A DNA stretch of 5,218 nucleotides from Flavobacterium sp. (lineage in GTDB: Bacteria > Bacteroidota > Bacteroidia > Flavobacteriales > Flavobacteriaceae): assembly GCF_003525665.1 (NCBI RefSeq), contig NZ_DQDX01000036.1, positions 18,601 to 23,818 of the forward strand, written 5' to 3'. Numbering within the stretch: position 1 is the first letter of the stretch; each line of letters opens with the position of its first letter. The translations under genes and the position numbers were made by a program. Shown here piece after piece: positions 1 to 5,218 of the stretch. The notes below the pieces were generated by a model, which was given only the letters and a program-made list of their open reading frames with translations, made no database searches and had not been told where the DNA came from.

Positions 1-419
1 TATATCAAGATCAAGCAGAAGATGCTACGCAAGAAGCTTTCATAAAATTATGGCAAAATTGTGCCGATGTTCCGCTAGAAAAAGCCAAATCTTATATTTA
101 TACTATTGCAAATAATACATCTCTAAATGTAATTGCGCATCAAAAAGTGGTTATCAATTATCAAAAGAACAATTCTCTAAATGATAGATCCAATCAAAAT
201 CCTGAATTTTTATTAGAGGAAGAACAATTTAAATCCAAACTATTAAATGCCATTGACCGATTGAATGAAACACAACGTGTAGCTTTTTTAATGCACCGCA
301 TAGACGGAAAAAAATATACTCAAATTGCCGAAGAACTTAATATTAGCGTTAAAGCTGTGGAAAAACGTATTCATTTAGCATTAGTCGAATTACGAAAAGA
401 ATTTGAAAATTTTAAGTAG
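1..419 (+). CDS. ECF-family RNA polymerase sigma factor (FecI-like), 5' end outside the window
   Basis: The protein directs RNA polymerase to a small set of promoters when its anti-sigma factor lets it go; it acts in the cytoplasm. The reading frame is open from base 3 to the TAG at 417-419, giving 138 visible residues. Visible residues 1-50 match sigma region 2, with the hallmark DQAEDATQEAFIKLW near the left edge and SYIYTIANN at residues 30-38. A variable Asn/Glu-rich linker follows (about 51-78). Region 4 spans about 79-134, with LNETQRVAFLMHRIDG and a helix-turn-helix at YTQIAEELNISVKAVEKR (105-122) for -35 recognition. ECF factors are usually about 165-195 residues, so an estimated 30-50 N-terminal residues lie upstream of the window. 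A GTG at 147 is an internal valine in the middle of region 2/linker and not a start. The FecR-like gene begins 44 bases downstream on the same strand, so the two are probably co-transcribed. The family is clear; the regulon and the exact ECF subgroup are not. Confidence 0.95.
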   Translation, partial: YQDQAEDATQEAFIKLWQNCADVPLEKAKSYIYTIANNTSLNVIAHQKVVINYQKNNSLNDRSNQNPEFLLEEEQFKSKLLNAIDRLNETQRVAFLMHRIDGKKYTQIAEELNISVKAVEKRIHLALVELRKEFENFK

Positions 420-463
420 GGTAAATTTAAAGTAGCTTGTTACATTGAAGTGATACTAAAATT

Positions 464-1369
464 ATGGAAGAAAATTACAAATTAGCAAAATGGCTTGATG
501 GAGAAATGACTGATGCAGAATTGAAAGAATTTCAAGCTGATCCTGACTTTCCATTATATGAAAAAATAAAATTATATTCATCGCAATTAGAAACACCTTC
601 GTTTGATGAACATAAACTGTTGACCAACGTATTAGAAACTAAAAAACAAACTCCGAAAGTAGTTACTTTAAAACCAAACTGGTTCATGAGAATTGCAGCT
701 GTTTTAGTAATAGGATTTGGATTATTTTTTGCTTACAATACATTCACTCCTACTACAGAATTGGCAGAAAATGGAAAACAAACTACCTTTTTATTACCAG
801 ATAATTCTGAAGTAGTATTAAACTCGGGTTCGCAAATTGATTATTCAAAGTGGAATTGGGACGACAATCGAAAGTTAGAATTAAATGGCGAGGCCTACTT
901 TAAAGTTGCCAAAGGAAAAAAGTTTGAAGTCAACACCAACCTAGGTAAAGTAAGTGTTCTTGGCACACAATTTAATGTAAAAGCAAGAAAAGATCGATTT
1001 GATGTAGTTTGTTTCGAAGGAAAAGTAAAAGTAAACTTCAACGCTCAAGAAGTAATTTTGACTCCAGGTCAAATGGTTTCTTTTGAAGGCAATGAGAGAA
1101 TTGTAAGCAAAACGATTTCCGATGCGAAACCAATATGGCTTTCTAAAGAATTAGCATTTGAAAAAGAAAAATTAACGACTGTTTTAGAAGAAATTCAACG
1201 ACAATACAATGTTACAATTGATGCTAAAAACATCAAATCAGATCAATTGTTTACTGGTAAAATTCCATCGAACAATATTGATATTGCCTTAAAAACAATC
1301 ACCTCAATCTATCACTTAAATTATTCGAAATCTACTAATTCAAACTATGTTATTGAAGAAATAAAGTGA
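464..1369 (+). CDS. FecR-family anti-sigma factor, single-pass inner-membrane protein
   Basis: This 301-residue protein should hold the upstream sigma factor and relay a periplasmic signal from the TonB-dependent receptor encoded next. The N-terminal cytoplasmic part (about 1-72) contains LAKWLDGEMTDAELKEF, typical of Bacteroidota FecR proteins. One membrane segment lies at about 73-91 (core IAAVLVIGFGLFFAY). The periplasmic FecR domain covers about 105-195, with LPDNSEVVLNSGSQIDY, LNGEAYFKVAKGKKFEV and VSVLGTQFNVKA. A C-terminal DUF4974/STN-like domain covers about 226-301 (LTTVLEEIQRQYNVTIDAKN to NYVIEEIK). Length and order are normal for Bacteroidota, and nothing appears truncated. ATG 464 is the first start after an in-frame stop at 446-448; the preceding bases are A-rich (ACTAAAATT) with no clear Shine-Dalgarno site. 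The stop codon overlaps the receptor start. Gly167-Thr168 matches the place where Pseudomonas FecR-type proteins such as FoxR cleave themselves; whether this protein does so is an inference. Confidence 0.95.
   Translation: MEENYKLAKWLDGEMTDAELKEFQADPDFPLYEKIKLYSSQLETPSFDEHKLLTNVLETKKQTPKVVTLKPNWFMRIAAVLVIGFGLFFAYNTFTPTTELAENGKQTTFLLPDNSEVVLNSGSQIDYSKWNWDDNRKLELNGEAYFKVAKGKKFEVNTNLGKVSVLGTQFNVKARKDRFDVVCFEGKVKVNFNAQEVILTPGQMVSFEGNERIVSKTISDAKPIWLSKELAFEKEKLTTVLEEIQRQYNVTIDAKNIKSDQLFTGKIPSNNIDIALKTITSIYHLNYSKSTNSNYVIEEIK
1354..1369 (+). other. 4-base GTGA overlap joining anti-sigma stop and receptor start
   Basis: The receptor start GTG (1366-1368) and the anti-sigma factor stop TGA (1367-1369) share bases. 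The in-frame TGA at 1354-1356 closes the receptor frame upstream, so no earlier start is possible apart from the codons AGA, AAT and AAA, none of which is a start. The stretch GAAGAAATAAA just before the GTG is purine-rich but has no strong Shine-Dalgarno match, as is usual in Bacteroidota. The overlap implies translational coupling by re-initiation, which would tie receptor output to anti-sigma output; the coupling itself is an inference. Confidence 0.85.
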
Positions 1370-1431
1370 AAATAAAAAAGTTTTTAGCGCCTTTGTTACT
1401 GTGCTTAGTTTTTATTTTGGGTGCCAATGCT
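1366..1431 (+). other. Sec signal peptide of the TonB-dependent receptor
   Basis: Residues 1-22 show a basic N-region (MKIKK), a hydrophobic core (about 6-18) and an Ala-X-Ala-type end, with the likely signal peptidase I cut after ANA and before Gln23 (NA|QDKSE), a very common pattern in Flavobacteriia. The cysteine at position 13 lies inside the hydrophobic core and is not in a lipobox, so this is not a lipoprotein signal. Confidence 0.85.
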
Positions 1432-3912
1432 CAAGATAAAAGCGAAACTATTTTATTGCTTAAAATTCTTGAAAAGATAGAACAAAAACATGATGTGAAA
1501 TTTAATTACATTGATGAAGAAATTGCGATTTTCAAAATTATTCCACCAAAAAACTCCTTAACTTTAAATGAAAAACTCGATTATATTTCTGATAAAACGC
1601 GTTTAAAATTTCAATTTACATCTAAAAGTTATATTGCTGTGATTAATAATAAAGACCTTGATAAACCCTTGTGCGGATTTATTGTGGACGTCTTTTCTAA
1701 TCAACCCATTGCTTATGCAAACATAAAAGTAGTTGGAACAAACTATTCCACTTCGAGTAATGAAAATGGGTATTTTGAATTAAACATAAAATCAATAAAT
1801 CCAATAGAATTTTCACACGTAAATTACGAAAAACTAACTATTCAATCCATTGAATTATATACAAATAAGTGTCCGACTTTAACTTTAAAACCGATCTTAA
1901 ATGAGTTATCTGAAGTAGTAACTCAAACCTATTTAACGAAAGGAATTACAAAAAAATTAGACGGAACTTTTGAAATAAAACCTAAAAAATTCGGACTTCT
2001 TCCTGGTTTAATCGAACCCGATGTATTTGAAACATTAAAACAAATTCCGGGAATTGCAAGCACAGACGAAACCATCTCAAACCTCAACGTTCGAGGCGGA
2101 ACACATGATCAAAATTTGTTTCTATGGAACGGAATTCGACTCTTTCAAACAGGTCATTTCTTCGGATTAATATCTGCTTTGAATCCGAATTTGGCAAATA
2201 CCATTAAAATTACTAAAAACGGAAGTTCTCCTTTTTATGGTGAAAGTGTTTCTAGCGTTGTCGATATTTCTACAAACAAAAGTACATCAGAGGAAACTAA
2301 CGGTTCTATTGGAGTTAATATGATTAGCGCCGATGTTAATGCCAAATTTAAAACTTCTAAAAATTCAAATCTCGAATTAAGTGCGCGCCGTTCTCACACC
2401 GATTTTATCAATTCGCCAACTTACAAAAACTACTACAATCGAATTTTTCAAAATACAGCCGTTACTAATATTACTAACGATCAAGTAATTAATTACATGA
2501 ACAATGAGGATTTCTATTTTTATGATTTCTCATTGCAATTCAATCAAAAAATCAATTCGAAAATAGATCTGAATGTCGATTTAATTACAATAAATAACCT
2601 TTTAGAATTCAACGAATCAAAAGAGGAGAATTCTATTTTAATTGCTAAAAATAGTTCTTTAGAACAACATACTTTGGGTGGAAACACTACTTTAAAAGTG
2701 AATTGGAATAAGAAAAACCAATCAGAAATAAACATTTATGCTTCGTATTACACGATTGAATCTGAAAATGAATCGATACAAAGTAATCAAATTTTGAATC
2801 AAGAAAACACCATTTTAGATACTGGAATTAAAATTAAAAACAGTCATCAAATGGCTACAAATTGGAAATTCAACAACGGTTATCAATTCAACGAAATCGG
2901 AATTCGAAATTTTGATCGCATCAACAGTCCAATTTTTTCAAGAAGAATTAAAGATGTTTTACACAGTCATTCCTTAATTGGAGAAATTATGTATTCGTCT
3001 GAAAATAAAAAACTTAGAACAGCTATTGGTTTGCGTCAAACTTATATTACGCAACTCGAAGAATATTTATTGGAACCACGATTACAATTTAATTATTCGT
3101 TTTCTAAATCCTTTTTTGCAGAAATTTTAGCCGAAAGAAAAAGTCAAGTTACTTCACAAATTGTCGATTTGCAACAAGATTTTCTTGGTGTAGAAAAACG
3201 CCGATGGATTTTAGCCAATAACGAAACGATTCCTGTGGTTAAAAGCAATCAGGTTTCAGTTGGATTTACTTTTAAAAAGAACAATTGGTTGCTGACTTTA
3301 GATAATTTCTACAAATCGGTAAACGGAATTACCAGCATGAGTCAAGGATTTCAAAACCAATTGGAATTTTCAAGAATAAACGGAAAATATACCGTTCTAG
3401 GTTCAGAGTTTTTAATTCAGAAACAGTTGTACAACTTTACAGCGTGGCTTAGTTATACTTATACAAATAACAATTATAATTTCGAAAGTTTTTCAACTAA
3501 TGCTTTTCCTAATAATTATGAGATCAATCACAATGTAGGAATGGCTTTAATTTATGATTATCAAAAATTAAAAATAGCTATTGGTTCAAGATGGTTTACA
3601 GGAAAACCCAACACATTGCCTTCGAATTCGTTACCAATTTTTAACACGCCAAATAATCCAGAAATTGGCTATCAAGAACCAAATTCGACCAATCTTGAAG
3701 ATTATTTTCAAATGAATTTCTCCAGTAGTTATAAAATTTCAATTAGTGAAAAATCGAATTTACTTTTCGGATTTTCGGTTCAAAATTTATTGGATTCTAA
3801 AATTATAATCAATCAAAATTACCGTGTAAATACCAATACAAATTCTATTGAACAAGTAAATACTTTTGCATTAGAAAGAACGTTTAATGCTTTTTTAAGG
3901 TATAATTTTTAA
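1366..3912 (+). CDS. TonB-dependent outer-membrane receptor with STN signalling domain (FecA-like transducer)
   Basis: This 848-residue receptor should import a ligand through the outer membrane using TonB energy and report its presence to the FecR-like protein. A signal peptide spans residues 1-22 (MKIKKF, a hydrophobic core, then GANA|Q). An STN domain follows at about 25-97 (LLKILEKIEQKHDVKFNYID to SYIAVINN). A carboxypeptidase-regulatory-like beta-sandwich lies at about 100-175 (CGFIVDVFSNQPIAYANIKV, GYFELNI). LSEVVTQTY (181-189) sits where a TonB box would be. The plug covers about 205-305, with LKQIPGIASTDETISNLNVR, GGTHDQNLFLWNGIR, GHFFGLISALNP and SSVVDIST. The 22-stranded barrel fills about 306-848 and ends in the typical terminal phenylalanine (AFLRYNF). 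GTG 1366 is forced as the start: an in-frame TGA lies at 1354-1356 with no other start codon between, and the next in-frame Met is residue 319. No SusD partner follows, which favours a FecA-like rather than a SusC-like role. The ligand is unknown; an iron chelate is a guess from family precedent. Confidence 0.93.
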   Translation: MKIKKFLAPLLLCLVFILGANAQDKSETILLLKILEKIEQKHDVKFNYIDEEIAIFKIIPPKNSLTLNEKLDYISDKTRLKFQFTSKSYIAVINNKDLDKPLCGFIVDVFSNQPIAYANIKVVGTNYSTSSNENGYFELNIKSINPIEFSHVNYEKLTIQSIELYTNKCPTLTLKPILNELSEVVTQTYLTKGITKKLDGTFEIKPKKFGLLPGLIEPDVFETLKQIPGIASTDETISNLNVRGGTHDQNLFLWNGIRLFQTGHFFGLISALNPNLANTIKITKNGSSPFYGESVSSVVDISTNKSTSEETNGSIGVNMISADVNAKFKTSKNSNLELSARRSHTDFINSPTYKNYYNRIFQNTAVTNITNDQVINYMNNEDFYFYDFSLQFNQKINSKIDLNVDLITINNLLEFNESKEENSILIAKNSSLEQHTLGGNTTLKVNWNKKNQSEINIYASYYTIESENESIQSNQILNQENTILDTGIKIKNSHQMATNWKFNNGYQFNEIGIRNFDRINSPIFSRRIKDVLHSHSLIGEIMYSSENKKLRTAIGLRQTYITQLEEYLLEPRLQFNYSFSKSFFAEILAERKSQVTSQIVDLQQDFLGVEKRRWILANNETIPVVKSNQVSVGFTFKKNNWLLTLDNFYKSVNGITSMSQGFQNQLEFSRINGKYTVLGSEFLIQKQLYNFTAWLSYTYTNNNYNFESFSTNAFPNNYEINHNVGMALIYDYQKLKIAIGSRWFTGKPNTLPSNSLPIFNTPNNPEIGYQEPNSTNLEDYFQMNFSSSYKISISEKSNLLFGFSVQNLLDSKIIINQNYRVNTNTNSIEQVNTFALERTFNAFLRYNF

Positions 3913-3917
3913 ATAAA

Positions 3918-3947
3918 AAAGGTTGAAATTAATCAACCTTTCTTTGT
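3918..3947. terminator. Bidirectional hairpin terminator between convergent receptor and argS genes
   Basis: AAAGGTTGA (3918-3926) pairs perfectly with TCAACCTTT (3933-3941) around a six-base AATTAA loop, giving a 9-base-pair stem. On the minus strand the stem runs into six T's followed by ATTT, a good intrinsic terminator for argS, whose stop is only 8 bases away from the hairpin. On the plus strand the tail is TTTCTTTGTATTT, a broken T-run, so termination of the receptor transcript should work but less cleanly. The hairpin starts 5 bases after the receptor stop codon. The position between two converging stop codons supports the call. Confidence 0.85.
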
Positions 3948-3949
3948 AT

Positions 3950-5218
3950 TTACATTCGTTCTGGAACTTCAATTCCTAATAATCCAAAAGCAAGTTTTAT
4001 AGTATCGGCAACTTTTTTAGAAAGTTGAACTCTAAATACTTTTTTGTCTTGATTTTCTTCACCAAGAATAGATACATTTTGGTAAAACGAATTGAATTCC
4101 TTCACCAAATCATACGTATAATTAGCAACTAAAGCTGGACTATGATTGTGAGCAGCATTCTGAATTACTTCTGGAAACAACTCAATTTGCTTAATTAATT
4201 CTTTCTCTTTCGGATGTAATTCGATAGTTACTTTTTGAGTAGTATCGAATGCAGCTTTTCGCAAAATAGACTGAATTCGAGCGTATGTATATTGAATAAA
4301 TGCTCCAGTATTTCCAGCAAAATCAACCGATTCTTCTGGATTGAACATCATTGATTTTTTAGGATCTACTTTCAACATAAAATATTTCAAAGCTCCAAGT
4401 CCGATGGTTTTGTATAAATTGGCTTTTTCTTCATCAGAATAACCGTCCAATTTTCCTAATTCTTCTGAAATTGATTTAGCTGTTGTTGTCATTTCTTCAA
4501 TTAAATCATCGGCATCAACCACAGTTCCTTCACGAGATTTCATTTTTCCTGATGGCAATTCTACCATTCCGTATGATAAATGATACAAGTTTTCTGCCCA
4601 TTCAAAACCAAGTTTTTTCAGAATTAAAAACAATACCTTGAAGTGGTAGTCTTGTTCGTTTCCAACAGTGTAAACCATACCGCCAACATCTGGAAAATCT
4701 TTCACACGTTGAATCGCTGTTCCAATATCTTGCGTCATATAAACCGCAGTTCCGTCTGAACGAAGCACGATTTTTCTATCCAATCCGTCTGGTGTTAAGT
4801 CAATCCAAACCGAACCATCAGCATCTTTTTCGAAAATTCCTTTTTCTAGTCCAAATTGAACTACTTCTTTTCCTAATAAATAAGTATTGGATTCGTAGTA
4901 ATAACTATCAAAATCAACTCCTAAACTTTTATACGTTTGAGCAAAACCATCGTAAACCCATTGGTTCATGGTTTTCCAAAGTTCCATAACTTCTGGTTTT
5001 CCAGCTTCCCAATCTAGTAGCATTTGTTGTGCTTCTAGAATAATTGGTGCTTGTTTTTTAGCTTCTTCTTCGGTTTTTCCTTCAGCCATTAAAGCAGCTA
5101 TTTCGGTTTTGTAAACTTTATCAAATTCTACATAAAAATTTCCAACCAGTTTATCGCCTTTCAAACCAGAGTTTTCAGGAGTTTGTCCGTTTCCGAATTT
5201 CTGCCAAGCCAACATCGA
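3950..5218 (-). CDS. argS: Arginyl-tRNA synthetase, C-terminal part (5' end outside the window)
   Basis: This cytoplasmic class I synthetase attaches arginine to tRNA-Arg using ATP. The frame is open from the right edge to the TAA at 3952-3950, giving 422 codons; Bacteroidota ArgRS proteins are about 590 residues, so roughly 170 N-terminal residues, including the HIGH-type ATP motif, lie beyond the window. Counting from the Met encoded at 5215-5213, the catalytic core shows WVYDGFAQTYKSLGVDFDSY (86-105), LRSDGTAVYMTQDIGTA (151-167), YTVGNEQDYHFKVLF (182-196) and the KMSKS-loop equivalent SGKMKSREGTVVDADDL (222-238). The DALR-type anticodon-binding domain spans about 303-421, with NTGAFIQYTYARIQSILRKA and the closing GLLGIEVPERM, a typical ArgRS C-terminus. 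That Met is not the true start: the upstream codon is open (Ser) and family members carry the same SMLAWQK stretch internally. The gene converges on the receptor gene and shares its terminator. Nothing looks broken. Identification is very secure. Confidence 0.97.
   Translation of the reverse strand, partial: SMLAWQKFGNGQTPENSGLKGDKLVGNFYVEFDKVYKTEIAALMAEGKTEEEAKKQAPIILEAQQMLLDWEAGKPEVMELWKTMNQWVYDGFAQTYKSLGVDFDSYYYESNTYLLGKEVVQFGLEKGIFEKDADGSVWIDLTPDGLDRKIVLRSDGTAVYMTQDIGTAIQRVKDFPDVGGMVYTVGNEQDYHFKVLFLILKKLGFEWAENLYHLSYGMVELPSGKMKSREGTVVDADDLIEEMTTTAKSISEELGKLDGYSDEEKANLYKTIGLGALKYFMLKVDPKKSMMFNPEESVDFAGNTGAFIQYTYARIQSILRKAAFDTTQKVTIELHPKEKELIKQIELFPEVIQNAAHNHSPALVANYTYDLVKEFNSFYQNVSILGEENQDKKVFRVQLSKKVADTIKLAFGLLGIEVPERM

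Noticed and set aside
147..419. A separate 90-residue helix-turn-helix protein starting at GTG 147
   Set aside because: The same frame is open to the left edge and the upstream codons encode sigma region 2 (AEDATQEAFIKLW), so this is the C-terminal part of one ECF sigma factor.
420..463. Internal promoter or regulatory element between sigma and anti-sigma genes
   Set aside because: The 44 bases show no convincing Bacteroidota -33/-7 pair (TTTG and TAnnTTTG) and no clear hairpin, so co-transcription is the simpler reading.
1396..1410. Lipoprotein lipobox around Cys13 of the receptor
   Set aside because: The residues before the cysteine are LLL and the cysteine sits in the middle of the hydrophobic core; a normal signal peptidase I site (ANA|Q) follows, and the protein is a barrel receptor.
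2544..2735. 63-codon open frame on the minus strand
   Set aside because: It lies wholly inside the receptor barrel coding region, has a low-complexity Phe/Lys/Leu-rich translation of no recognisable family, and is explained as an antisense shadow.
4792..4989. 65-codon open frame on the plus strand
   Set aside because: It is antisense to the conserved catalytic part of argS, and its translation resembles no known protein.
5213..5215. Met codon as the true argS start
   Set aside because: The frame continues upstream to the window edge, and about 170 residues including the HIGH motif would be missing; the gene is simply cut by the window.

Overview
The window is A+T-rich (about one third G+C by eye) and looks like a Flavobacteriia/Bacteroidota chromosome, probably Flavobacterium or a close relative. 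The evidence is the FecR-type anti-sigma factor, the TonB-dependent receptor with an STN domain followed by a carboxypeptidase-regulatory-like domain, the Bacteroidota-style arginyl-tRNA synthetase, A-rich start regions without clear Shine-Dalgarno sites, and the Lys/Asn/Ile-rich proteins. The exact genus is an inference.

Bases 1-3912 (+ strand) hold a cell-surface signalling cassette in the order sigma factor, anti-sigma factor, receptor. The ECF sigma factor is cut by the left edge of the window. After a 44-base gap comes a complete FecR-like inner-membrane anti-sigma factor (464-1369). It overlaps by 4 bases (GTGA) a complete 848-residue outer-membrane TonB-dependent receptor (1366-3912). 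By analogy with FecI/FecR/FecA, ligand binding to the receptor would be passed through its periplasmic STN domain to the C-terminal domain of the anti-sigma factor, releasing the sigma factor to transcribe its target, probably including this operon. No SusD-like lipoprotein follows the receptor, which argues against a glycan-uptake (SusCD) locus. The ligand cannot be read from the sequence; iron-siderophore uptake is only the default guess.

Bases 3913-3949 are a short convergent intergenic region with one clear hairpin that can serve as a terminator for both strands, with the better T-run on the minus strand.

Bases 3950-5218 (- strand) hold the C-terminal 422 codons of arginyl-tRNA synthetase (argS), cut by the right edge. 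It is a housekeeping gene, apparently unrelated to the signalling cassette.

No RNA genes, mobile elements, CRISPR arrays or repeats were seen, and no gene-free stretch exceeds 300 bases. The window reads as a well-kept, ordinary signalling/uptake locus of unknown ligand rather than a new type of system. The points most worth checking are the paired STN-like modules in the adjacent anti-sigma factor and receptor, the only two cysteines of the mature receptor, which flank one periplasmic domain, and a likely Gly-Thr self-cleavage site in the anti-sigma factor.
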